This document shows positions 35,300 through 43,113 of a stretch of 64,000 nucleotides of DNA, in pieces (positions within the stretch are counted from its first letter, which is position 1; the number at the start of each line of letters is the position of its first letter). The DNA comes from Ruegeria meonggei. Its GTDB lineage: Bacteria; Pseudomonadota; Alphaproteobacteria; Rhodobacterales; Rhodobacteraceae. A model generated the notes under the pieces. That model ran no database searches. It had not been told where the DNA came from and saw only the letters and a program-made list of their open reading frames with translations. Made by a program: the position numbers and the translations under genes. The stretch covers positions 1-64,000 of the forward strand of contig NZ_FWFP01000003.1 of the NCBI RefSeq assembly GCF_900172215.1, written 5' to 3'.

Positions 35300-36819
35300 G
35301 TTTTGACCTCCTTGTGGTGAAACAGGGTGCAGAACAGATGCTGAGTGTCCTGGCTGTCGAAATGCTTGAAACTGGCGATAACGCGGTGCCGTTCGGCCCT
35401 TTGCCGCTGATCAAGGATGCCGACCAACCCGCCAGCCGCCAAGGCCAGCTGCGCATTCACGCGGCCCTGCGCGTTGCTTTGACGAGACACAAAGCCAAGT
35501 AGCGCATCTTGCTGCACCGAGTAATCATTGAACAGGCCCAGGTTATCTTGAAGCTTTTTCAGGGGCTTAATTAGCACTTTGAATGCCTTCTTGTCGAACA
35601 AGGGCGCGAAGAACTCCATCAAGTAACGCAGCTTCTTGCAATCGATGCGCAGGGCGTGAACGGCCTCATCCGGCGTGTCTTCTGTAATCCTGCGCGCCAG
35701 TTTGCAGACTTTACGGTAGCGTTTCCAGATCAATGCACACGCATAGTCATAGGCCCCTCGAGCAGCATTGGGACCGGGCTGAATCGCCCCTGCCTCGGAA
35801 AACAGCGTTGTCAGTTTACTCATCTGTTGTTCATACGCCGTGCTTCGGAACTGTTTTGTCAACGCTTGAAACGCACGCGCACGTTCCGCTCTGAACTGGT
35901 CGAACATAGCCTCAAGTCCAAGGTGAAGGTTGGATGGCAAAAGACTGAAATACATATCTTTATCCAGAAGATAGACATCCATGTCCCGCACCGGTCCTGT
36001 CGGAGCCATGAGATCGGAAAATACTTGCTTAAACTCTGCAGTCTGGTCGGGGGAAAAAACCCCTTTGAACAGGCTGAGAACCGAACGGATACGGCGCAGG
36101 GACACTCTGTAGTCATGCAGGAATTCGGTATCTATGTCGGCGATCACCCCGGCCTCATTCTGCCGTGCCACGTGCAGGTAAGTACGGATGATATCGGTCG
36201 CCACCTGAACCGACGGCTCATCGGTGCCAAGCGCAATATCCGGCTTGGCCTTGTAGGGGGAGATCCCGGGAAGCAAAGCCTGGAAAACGGCTTCCATGCT
36301 CTGTTGGCCACTGGACAGGTCCGCAAACGCTGCGCGCACGGTCTGAAACGCGCGGTCATACCCGCGCATCGGCTGAACGCACACCAGAACCACCTGCCCG
36401 CCTTGCGTTGACAATGACTGTGCGAAACCCCGAACTTGCGTCTTCTGCAAATCGTCCAAAACCGCAAAGTCATGGCTCTCGAACCAGCCAGAGGTGATGC
36501 CCATCAACGCACGCAAGCTGGAAAACCCGGTCAGAGCGGTGCGAACGGGACCTTCGGGCAGGTCCTGCACGAAACGGCCTGTTCCGATGCCACTTTGCTC
36601 TACCACTGAGCCATCGGAGTTCAGCAACCTCAAGACGTCATCTGTTTGGATCAACAGACGCCCACCTGCCCGGACAGACTGATCATAACAATCCAGCAGA
36701 TTAAACGCGCGGCGGGGGATGGAGTTCTCAATCTTCAACGAGAAGCCTTTGAGACCTTTTGAGACCTGTGTCAGATCAAACCTGCCAGAAAACACAAAGA
36801 ACCCGTCGTCGTTCGCCAT
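35296..36819 (-). CDS. CHAD-domain protein with a degenerate CYTH-like N-terminal half
   Basis: A 507-residue protein whose C-terminal half (about 205-490) is a CHAD domain, a helical bundle with conserved basic residues that binds polyphosphate and targets proteins to granules. Signatures are FLHDYRVSLRRIRSVL (H235, R238, RR) and VHALRIDCKKLRYLMEFF. The N-terminal half (about 1-170) resembles CYTH-CHAD fusions in segment order (CYDQSVRAGGRLLIQ, then LRLLNSDG) but lacks the ExExK motif, so it looks catalytically dead. Start: the ATG at 36819 is taken, because the open frame continues to 36987 but the extra 56 residues have atypical composition. It is the first gene of the operon, separated from the divergent tfoX-like gene by about 215 bases. 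Confidence 0.85.
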   Translation of the reverse strand: MANDDGFFVFSGRFDLTQVSKGLKGFSLKIENSIPRRAFNLLDCYDQSVRAGGRLLIQTDDVLRLLNSDGSVVEQSGIGTGRFVQDLPEGPVRTALTGFSSLRALMGITSGWFESHDFAVLDDLQKTQVRGFAQSLSTQGGQVVLVCVQPMRGYDRAFQTVRAAFADLSSGQQSMEAVFQALLPGISPYKAKPDIALGTDEPSVQVATDIIRTYLHVARQNEAGVIADIDTEFLHDYRVSLRRIRSVLSLFKGVFSPDQTAEFKQVFSDLMAPTGPVRDMDVYLLDKDMYFSLLPSNLHLGLEAMFDQFRAERARAFQALTKQFRSTAYEQQMSKLTTLFSEAGAIQPGPNAARGAYDYACALIWKRYRKVCKLARRITEDTPDEAVHALRIDCKKLRYLMEFFAPLFDKKAFKVLIKPLKKLQDNLGLFNDYSVQQDALLGFVSRQSNAQGRVNAQLALAAGGLVGILDQRQRAERHRVIASFKHFDSQDTQHLFCTLFHHKEVKT

Positions 36820-37035
36820 TACTGGCACCCCACCAGCGGCGGGGAAACAAACATATGCAGGGTCGAGGCGTCGCCGATCATTTCCTGTTCTCCAGATCTT
36901 CGGACATCGGTGACCTCGTGACTGCTCGGCGCCATGAGAACGTACATCCCGTCGGTAATCAAGGATCGCAAGACGTTTCGCCTGCACAAAAAACAGGCGG
37001 ATGACAGCACCGGTGCGCGGGGTTAAAAGGTGGTC

Positions 37036-37383
37036 ATGTCCGATCCTGTTTCATCAATCCGAAATCTTGGCCCAGCCTATGAGCAAGCCTGCGCCAAGGC
37101 AGGTATCCGCTCGGCGCAGCAATTGCGCGACATTGGCCCCGATGAGGCCTATACACGTTTGTTGCAGACAGGTTCACGCCCGCATTTCATCGGGTATTAC
37201 GTTCTGGTCATGGGTCTACAGGGGCGGCCCTGGAACGACTGCAAAGGCGATGAGAAGAAAGCGTTGCGACAAAGATTTGACGCGATCAAAGCAGGTGTCA
37301 ATGCGGCACCGGAAACGCAGATGATGTCGGATCTGGATGCCATCGGTGTGCGCGTGACGACTGACGATCTCAAACCAAAGTAA
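37036..37383 (+). CDS. TfoX C-terminal-domain protein
   Basis: A 115-residue protein matching the TfoX C-terminal (helix-hairpin-helix-like) domain: SIRNLGPAYEQACAKAGIRS, QLRDIGPDEAYTRLLQTG and HFIGYYVLVMGLQGRPWND. In gammaproteobacteria TfoX/Sxy controls competence with CRP; stand-alone C-terminal-domain proteins are common in alphaproteobacteria and have no established job. The ATG at 37036 has AAAAGG upstream. The frame is monocistronic and ends at a bidirectional-looking hairpin. Confidence 0.8.
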   Translation: MSDPVSSIRNLGPAYEQACAKAGIRSAQQLRDIGPDEAYTRLLQTGSRPHFIGYYVLVMGLQGRPWNDCKGDEKKALRQRFDAIKAGVNAAPETQMMSDLDAIGVRVTTDDLKPK

Positions 37384-37412
37384 AAAAAGCCGCGCCCGTT
37401 TCCGGATGCGGC
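37382..37412 (-). terminator. Terminator of ndk (possibly bidirectional)
   Basis: The stem GCCGC (37389-37393) with GCGGC (37408-37412) is extended inward by CCG/CGG around a GAAA loop, then read on the minus strand into seven T (37388-37382). A T run after CTGAA on the plus side may also serve the tfoX-like gene. Confidence 0.75.
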
Positions 37413-37436
37413 CTGAATTTTTCGTCTGGCGAGAGT

Positions 37437-37859
37437 TTAGCCGACCAGTTCGATACCCGAGAAGAAATACGCGATCTCAACCGCTGCAGTTTCCGGAGCA
37501 TCCGAACCGTGGACCGAGTTTTCGCCAACTGATTCAGCAAATTCAGCACGGATGGTGCCGGCGGCCGCGTCTGCGGGGTTGGTTGCGCCCATGACTTCAC
37601 GGTTCTTGGCAATGGCGCCTTCGCCTTCCAGTACCTGAACAATTACCGGCTCGGACGACATGAATTCGCACAGTTCATCATAGAACGGGCGCTCGGCATG
37701 TACGTCGTAGAACTTGCCAGCTTGCGCCTTGGTCATGTGGATACGTTTTTGTGCAACGATGCGCAGACCTGCATCTTCGAACTTGGCATTGATCTTGCCA
37801 GTCAGGTTGCGGCGGGTTGCATCGGGCTTGATGATCGAGAATGTGCGTTCCAGTGCCAT
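37437..37859 (-). CDS. ndk: Nucleoside diphosphate kinase
   Basis: A 140-residue enzyme exchanging gamma-phosphates among NTPs and NDPs by a ping-pong mechanism. [14 protein letters not shown] starts the fold and the phospho-histidine is H117 in [20 protein letters not shown] and [12 protein letters not shown] are also standard. GAAGGAGAGG lies just upstream of the ATG at 37859; an in-frame ATG 33 bases earlier gives a non-homologous extension and is rejected. Confidence 0.97.
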   Translation of the reverse strand: MALERTFSIIKPDATRRNLTGKINAKFEDAGLRIVAQKRIHMTKAQAGKFYDVHAERPFYDELCEFMSSEPVIVQVLEGEGAIAKNREVMGATNPADAAAGTIRAEFAESVGENSVHGSDAPETAAVEIAYFFSGIELVG

Positions 37860-37880
37860 ATCGGCCTCTCCTTCGTGTAA

Positions 37881-37897
37881 GGCGCAGGACATGCGCC
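37881..37897. other. Small hairpin between the exporter gene and ndk
   Basis: GGCGCA (37881-37886) pairs with TGCGCC (37892-37897) around GGACA in the ndk leader. It is too short, and without a T run, to be called a terminator. It may shape the ndk 5' end. Confidence 0.35.
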
Positions 37898-37962
37898 GAA
37901 ATCCATCGCGCGCCGCCTAGCACGGTATGTGCCTTATGAAAAGCACTATGATAGCTGACCGC

Positions 37963-39165
37963 TCAAATCGCGTCAGGCAGCGGGTCCTGTCGGTCGACCC
38001 GACGAACATAAAGCACGGCCAGAAGACCGGCGAAGCTGCTGGTGCACATCATGCCAAGTACCAGAAACGGGCCGTTTTCCGCCGTGACCAATGCGCCTGT
38101 CAACGACGTAAGAACAGCGCCCAGGGCCACAATCATTGCGCCGGACAGGCCAGCCGCGCTGCCCGCCAGTTTCGGGCGAACGGACATCACTCCGGCCGAC
38201 GCGTTGGCATTGGTCAAACCGTTGCCAAAGCCCACAAACACCGCCGCCCCGAAGAAAACCCAAACCGAGCCCTGCCCGCCCGAAAACAACAACAACCCAC
38301 AGAACGGACCGGCTGAGGCGATGATCCGCCCCGCCAGGATCATGGTGGTCAGCTTCGTATGGGCTGCGATACGTCCGGTGATGAAATTGCCGACCATGAA
38401 TCCGCCGGTGATGATCCCGATACCAAGGCCCAGCATTGCGGGGCTCAGATCGAACCAAGCAGCGGCAACCAGCGGCGCGCCAGTAATAAAACTGAAAAAC
38501 CCGCCGATGGAAAACGCCGCGCATAGTGCGTAGCCCCAAAACCGGCGGGCACGAAACAGGTGTGGGTATTCACGCAACTGGGCCGAGAAGGTTGCGGACC
38601 GATGTGTATTCGTCTCACCCATATCCGCCCATAACAGGATCAGCATCCCGGCCCCAAACCCGGAATACAGAATAAACCCGGCCCGCCACCCAAGGACCAT
38701 ATCCAGAGCCCCGCCCAGCATCGGCCCCAACATCGGCGCCAGTGCCATCGCCATAGCGACATAGCCCAGTTTACTGGCTGCCTCGTTTGGGGAATGCATG
38801 TCGCGGATCGCCGCGCTGGACAGAACTGGCCCCGCGACCACCGCCGCCTGCAACAGCCGAAACCCAAGGAAGGTCCAGATCGAATCTGCCAGTACGCAAC
38901 CGACCGACGCGACGGTAAAGATCGCCATGCAGATCAACAGGATCGGCCTGCGCCCATAACGATCCGACAAGGGCCCCATGATCAATTGCAGCACGGCGGA
39001 AATCGCCAGATATCCCGCCACGGACAGGTTCACCAACGCGTAGTCGACCTGAAAATCATCTGCCATCCGCGCCAGCGACGGCAGGAACATATTCAGCGTT
39101 AGCACCGAAAGGGCCGTCGCAAAAATCAACGTAGCCAAGGAAGGGGGCGTTTGGGCCGCGCGCAT
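37963..39165 (-). CDS. MFS drug exporter, Bcr/CflA family
   Basis: A 400-residue transporter with 12 predicted TM helices. Motif A appears as MGPLSDRYGRRPILL after TM2, and motif C lies in MALAPMLGPMLGGAL (TM5), typical of drug:H+ antiporters of the DHA1 Bcr/CflA type. AIRDMHSPNEAASKLGYVAMAM is the family's TM4-5 connection. The substrate cannot be predicted. It is divergent from the ABC-F gene across 108 bases. Confidence 0.9.
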   Translation of the reverse strand: MRAAQTPPSLATLIFATALSVLTLNMFLPSLARMADDFQVDYALVNLSVAGYLAISAVLQLIMGPLSDRYGRRPILLICMAIFTVASVGCVLADSIWTFLGFRLLQAAVVAGPVLSSAAIRDMHSPNEAASKLGYVAMAMALAPMLGPMLGGALDMVLGWRAGFILYSGFGAGMLILLWADMGETNTHRSATFSAQLREYPHLFRARRFWGYALCAAFSIGGFFSFITGAPLVAAAWFDLSPAMLGLGIGIITGGFMVGNFITGRIAAHTKLTTMILAGRIIASAGPFCGLLLFSGGQGSVWVFFGAAVFVGFGNGLTNANASAGVMSVRPKLAGSAAGLSGAMIVALGAVLTSLTGALVTAENGPFLVLGMMCTSSFAGLLAVLYVRRVDRQDPLPDAI

Positions 39166-39273
39166 GGGGTAAGAACCGTCTGAAAACCAACTGGATCAGC
39201 GCTAACACAACGCTTGGGAATTGAACATGCCAACCCGCTGGCGGCGTCCCGGATGCTCTGCTATGAGCGCCCC

Positions 39274-41127
39274 ATGCTACGGATCGACAACATCACATAC
39301 GCCGTCGAAGGCCGCCCTCTGTTTGACGGGGCCAGCGCAACGATTCCCGATGGCCACAAGGTTGGCCTTGTGGGGCGAAATGGAACTGGCAAGACCACTT
39401 TGTTCCGGTTGATCCGGGGTGAGCTGGCGTTGGAATCGGGCAACATCGCCCTGCCCAAACGCGCTCGCATCGGTGGCGTCGCGCAAGAGGTGCCCTCCTC
39501 GGAGGTATCGCTGATCAACACGGTTCTGGCAGCCGACAAGGAACGCAGCGCGCTTATGGCCGAAGCCGACAGCGCCACTGACCCTTCGCGCATAGCCGAG
39601 ATTCAGACCCGTCTGGTGGATATCGACGCCTGGTCAGCCGAGGCCCGTGCAGCCTCGATCCTCAAAGGTTTGGGGTTCGATGATCAGGACCAGCTGCGCC
39701 CCTGTTCGGATTTCTCGGGCGGATGGCGGATGCGGGTGGCACTGGCGGCGGTGCTGTTTTCGCAGCCCGATCTGCTGCTGTTGGACGAACCGACCAACTA
39801 TCTGGACCTCGAAGGCGCGCTTTGGCTGGAAAGCTATCTGGCGAAATACCCGCACACGGTGATCATTATCAGCCATGATCGCGGGCTGTTGAACCGCGCG
39901 GTCGGCTCGATCCTGCATCTGGAAGACCGCAAGCTGACCTATTACGCGGTACCCTATGACAAGTTCGCCGAACGCCGGGCCGAACGGCTGGCGCAGGCTG
40001 AATCCGAAAATGCCCGCTCCAAGGCTCGCATTGCTCATCTGCAGAGTTTTGTAGACCGTTTCCGCTATAAGGCGTCCAAGGCCGTGCAGGCCCAGTCGCG
40101 CCTTAAGATGATTGAGCGCATTCAGCTGGTTTCAACCCCGCAAGAGGCCGCCCTGCGCGCGTTCACCTTCCCTGAACCCGAGGAGTTGTCGCCTCCGATC
40201 ATCCAGATCGAAGGCGGCGTCACCGGTTATGGTCAAACCGAAGTTCTGCGCCGTCTGAACCTGCGCATTGATCAAGACGATCGCATCGCGCTGCTGGGCA
40301 AGAATGGTCAGGGCAAGTCGACCCTGTCCAAGCTGCTGTCCGACCGCCTGCCGCTGATGGCGGGCAAAATGACCCGCAGCAACAAGCTGCGCATCGGTTA
40401 TTTCGCCCAGCATCAGGTGGATGAGCTGTATGTGGACGAGACCCCTCTGGACCACCTGCGCCGTCTGCGCCCGACCGAGGCGCCGGGCAAATGGCGGTCG
40501 CGTTTGGCCGGGTTCGGGTTGGGGGCGGATCAGGCGGAAACCAAGGTGGGCCGCCTCTCGGGCGGTCAAAAAGCACGCCTTTCACTGTTGATCGCCACAA
40601 TCGATGCGCCGCATATGCTGATCCTCGATGAACCGACCAACCACCTGGACATCGAAAGCCGCGAGGCACTGGTCGAGGCGCTGACAGCGTATTCCGGGGC
40701 GGTTGTTCTGGTCAGCCACGACATGCATCTGCTGTCGCTGGTGGCAGATCGTCTGTGGCTGGTTTCGGATGCGACGGTCAAGCCGTTTGACGGTGATTTG
40801 GAAGCCTATCGCACCATGCTTCTGGCCCGCGACAAACCCGTGAAAGCCAAGCCGCAAACAGCCAAACCCAAACGCTCGTCACGCGACACTATGCAAGCCT
40901 TGCGCGCCGATCTCCGCAAATGCGAGGACCGGATCGAAAAGTTGACTGACATACATGAAAAGCTGTCAGTCAAGTTGGCAGATCCGGCCTTGTACGAGGA
41001 TGATCGCGTCCGCGATCTGGAATCCTGGAACCGCAAATTTTCTGAGGTAGTCGAAGCCATGCAAAAAGCGGAATCTCTTTGGGTGGCAGCAGCAGAGCGG
41101 CTTGAACAGGCCGAGGGCGCAGCATGA
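39274..41127 (+). CDS. ABC-F family ATPase (Uup/YheS-like)
   Basis: A 617-residue soluble tandem ABC protein without membrane domains, so a ribosome-associated translation factor rather than a transporter. ABC1 has Walker A GRNGTGKT, signature FSGGWRMR and Walker B LLLLDEPTNYLD. The P-site tRNA interaction motif linker (about 230-300) is rich in Arg/Lys/Ala. ABC2 has Walker A GKNGQGKS, LSGGQKAR and MLILDEPTNHLD. A lysine-rich region and coiled coil form the C-terminal tail (about 545-617). The ATG at 39274 is used because the domain begins there; it has no obvious Shine-Dalgarno. marC follows with a four-base overlap. Confidence 0.93.
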   Translation: MLRIDNITYAVEGRPLFDGASATIPDGHKVGLVGRNGTGKTTLFRLIRGELALESGNIALPKRARIGGVAQEVPSSEVSLINTVLAADKERSALMAEADSATDPSRIAEIQTRLVDIDAWSAEARAASILKGLGFDDQDQLRPCSDFSGGWRMRVALAAVLFSQPDLLLLDEPTNYLDLEGALWLESYLAKYPHTVIIISHDRGLLNRAVGSILHLEDRKLTYYAVPYDKFAERRAERLAQAESENARSKARIAHLQSFVDRFRYKASKAVQAQSRLKMIERIQLVSTPQEAALRAFTFPEPEELSPPIIQIEGGVTGYGQTEVLRRLNLRIDQDDRIALLGKNGQGKSTLSKLLSDRLPLMAGKMTRSNKLRIGYFAQHQVDELYVDETPLDHLRRLRPTEAPGKWRSRLAGFGLGADQAETKVGRLSGGQKARLSLLIATIDAPHMLILDEPTNHLDIESREALVEALTAYSGAVVLVSHDMHLLSLVADRLWLVSDATVKPFDGDLEAYRTMLLARDKPVKAKPQTAKPKRSSRDTMQALRADLRKCEDRIEKLTDIHEKLSVKLADPALYEDDRVRDLESWNRKFSEVVEAMQKAESLWVAAAERLEQAEGAA

Positions 41128-41744
41128 TGGACGCGGCCTTTCTGATCACTTCGTTCACAACGCTGTTTGTGGTCATCGACCCGCCGGCGCAGACACCGAT
41201 TTTTGTGGCCTTAACCCAGGGCATGGACCGTCAGGCGCGCCACGCGATTGCCGTCCGCGCCTGCCTAACCGCGGCCGGTATTCTGGCCATGTTCGCCGCC
41301 TTTGGTGAGGCGGTGCTGGGCTTTGTCGGTATCTCGATGGAGGCGTTCCGCGTTGCGGGCGGTGTTCTGTTGTTTCTGACCGCGCTGGACATGCTGTTCG
41401 AACGCCGCACCAAGCGGCGTGAAAACAGCGCCGAGGAAGAAGAGCACCCTGACCCCTCGGTGTTTCCGCTGGGAATTCCGCTGATTGCTGGCCCGGGTGC
41501 GATTGCCACGATGATCCTGCTGGCTGGTCAACAGCCAGGCTATGATGGTTTGGCCGTGGTGATCGGTATGATGCTGATCGTGGTGGCTATGGTATTTGTG
41601 ACTTACCTGTCTTCGGGTGCCGTCGCCCGGCTGTTGGGCAAAACCGGGCTGAACGTTCTGACCCGTCTGCTGGGCATGCTGTTGGCCGCCTTGTCTGTTC
41701 AGTTCATTCTGGATGGCCTCAAGGCCTTTGGTTTTGCGTCGTAA
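41124..41744 (+). CDS. MarC-family integral membrane protein
   Basis: A 206-residue protein with six TM helices. FVVIDPPAQTPIFVALT, the polar-acidic loop FERRTKRRENSAEEEE and FPLGIPLIAGPGAIATMIL are typical of the MarC (UPF0056) family, whose function is unknown; early links to multiple antibiotic resistance in E. coli were not sustained. It starts at an ATG overlapping the ABC-F stop (ATGATG) and is probably translated from the same message. Confidence 0.9.
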   Translation: MMDAAFLITSFTTLFVVIDPPAQTPIFVALTQGMDRQARHAIAVRACLTAAGILAMFAAFGEAVLGFVGISMEAFRVAGGVLLFLTALDMLFERRTKRRENSAEEEEHPDPSVFPLGIPLIAGPGAIATMILLAGQQPGYDGLAVVIGMMLIVVAMVFVTYLSSGAVARLLGKTGLNVLTRLLGMLLAALSVQFILDGLKAFGFAS

Positions 41745-41785
41745 ATCCCCATATGACCCCTAGGTTTTCTTGTTGAGGTAACGGT

Positions 41786-42367
41786 ATGGACAGCGACAAC
41801 ATTGGGCGTTTGGTTTATCTCGTTGTTCTCGGCTCGGCCGTGGTGTTGTGGTTTTTCGCGCAAAACCGCCAGTCGATGAACAAAACGCTGCAACAGGCGA
41901 TGGCCTGGGTGTTTATATTTGTAGGCGTGATTGCCATTGTCGGGTTGTGGGAAGACATCCGAACCGATTTGGGCTCCACCACGCAGATGACTGTGACCGG
42001 TGAGACGATACAGGTGCCCCGCGCGTATGACGGGCACTACTACCTGCCGGTTATAGTGAACGGAGAGCCGATCACTTTTCTCGTCGACACCGGCGCCAGC
42101 CAGATTGTGCTAAGCGCGCAGGATGCCAGGCGCGTGGGCATTGATCCCGACCAGTTGAATTACCTGGGGCGCGCCGCCACGGCAAACGGAGAGGTCCGAA
42201 CTGCCCCCGTGCGTCTGGACAGTCTGGAACTGGGGCCGATCACCGACCATAATGTATCTGCCTGGATCAATGAGGGTGAGCTGGACAAGTCGCTGCTGGG
42301 TATGGATTACCTGCACCGGTTCTCAAACATCCAGTTCACGGATGGCCGCCTGATCCTTGCGCGCTAA
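41786..42367 (+). CDS. Membrane-anchored retropepsin-like aspartic protease (clan AA)
   Basis: A 193-residue protein with two N-terminal hydrophobic helices (about 8-25 and 38-54) and a single-lobe retropepsin domain (about 75-193). The catalytic motif is FLVDTGASQIVLS with D101, followed by the flap region and LLGMDYLHRF near the end, as in the bacterial TIGR02281-type family. It must dimerise to form one active site, as HIV protease does. The protease domain probably faces the periplasm. TTGAGG precedes the ATG. Substrates are unknown; homologues are widespread in Rhizobiales and Rhodobacterales. Confidence 0.88.
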   Translation: MDSDNIGRLVYLVVLGSAVVLWFFAQNRQSMNKTLQQAMAWVFIFVGVIAIVGLWEDIRTDLGSTTQMTVTGETIQVPRAYDGHYYLPVIVNGEPITFLVDTGASQIVLSAQDARRVGIDPDQLNYLGRAATANGEVRTAPVRLDSLELGPITDHNVSAWINEGELDKSLLGMDYLHRFSNIQFTDGRLILAR

Positions 42368-42392
42368 GAGCGCTGGCGGTGGCATTTCTGAA

Positions 42393-42421
42393 TTGAGAAC
42401 AAAGTAAGAACATGTTATCCT
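42393..42421 (+). promoter_or_regulatory. LexA (SOS) box overlapping a sigma-70-type promoter
   Basis: GAAC-AAAGTAA-GAAC (42397-42411) matches the alphaproteobacterial LexA site GAAC-N7-GAAC exactly. It lies inside a promoter-like pair TTGAGA (42393-42398), 17-base spacer, TATCCT (42416-42421). Bound LexA would block the promoter, giving DNA-damage induction of the gene starting at 42428. Confidence 0.85.
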
Positions 42422-42427
42422 ATCAGC

Positions 42428-43048
42428 ATGTCTGCACAGCTTCTTGGCCGTAAACCCGCGCGCGAGGCGCCGGGAATAAACCTTCACCCGCAGCTTACCC
42501 TGCAACTGTCCCGCGTGCACGAGGCCTGCGGCCCCGCCCGGCGCAGCTTTGCCATGTGGCTGGCCGGTCAGACACAAGGGCCGGTCTTGTGGATTTCCCC
42601 CGCGTGGGAGCCCGGCCAGCTAAACCCCGACGGGATGATGCCCTTTGCCGACCCCGCCCGGTTCCTGTTCGTGCGCCCCACCCGTGCCGAGGACCTGCTG
42701 TGGTGCATGGAAGAGGCCTTGCGCAACGGGGCCATCCCGCTGGTGATTGGCGACCTGCCCGGCGCGCCGGGGCTGACGCCGGTGCGGCGGATGCATCTGG
42801 CCGCCGAACAGGGCGGCGCGATGGGTCGCGCGCCGCTGGGGCTGTTGCTGACGCCCGGCGATGGCGGCGCGCAGGGGGTTGAGACCCGCTGGCATATGGC
42901 TGCCAACCATCACGCGGATACCCGACGCTGGACCCTGACCCGCCGTCGCGCCCGCGCCTTGCCCCCGGTCAGCTGGCAGGCCAGTCAGACCAAACCGCGC
43001 GCCGGGCTGACCCTGACGCGGATCGAAACCGAAGATGTTTTGGTGTGA
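42428..43048 (+). CDS. imuA: ImuA-like SOS mutagenesis protein (solitary)
   Basis: A 206-residue protein resembling ImuA, a RecA/SulA-like accessory factor of the ImuA-ImuB-DnaE2 translesion system. Similar stretches are [50 protein letters not shown] and [15 protein letters not shown]. No Walker A lysine motif is visible, as is usual for ImuA. An exact LexA box lies 17-31 bases upstream, which supports an SOS role independently of homology. Predicted transcription begins at or next to the ATG, and no Shine-Dalgarno is present, so the mRNA may be leaderless. imuB and dnaE2, which normally follow, are absent; an MFS gene comes next. Confidence 0.75.
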   Translation: MSAQLLGRKPAREAPGINLHPQLTLQLSRVHEACGPARRSFAMWLAGQTQGPVLWISPAWEPGQLNPDGMMPFADPARFLFVRPTRAEDLLWCMEEALRNGAIPLVIGDLPGAPGLTPVRRMHLAAEQGGAMGRAPLGLLLTPGDGGAQGVETRWHMAANHHADTRRWTLTRRRARALPPVSWQASQTKPRAGLTLTRIETEDVLV

Positions 43049-43113
43049 CACCTCACGCGGTTAACAAAACTTGTGACTGGCAAAAGCCCGCCCCCCGCCC
43101 TAGCGTTCCCGGT

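Noticed and set aside
36820..36987. 56-residue N-terminal extension of the CHAD protein
   Set aside because: Arg-rich atypical composition and no supporting start context; the ATG at 36819 gives a coherent N-terminal domain.
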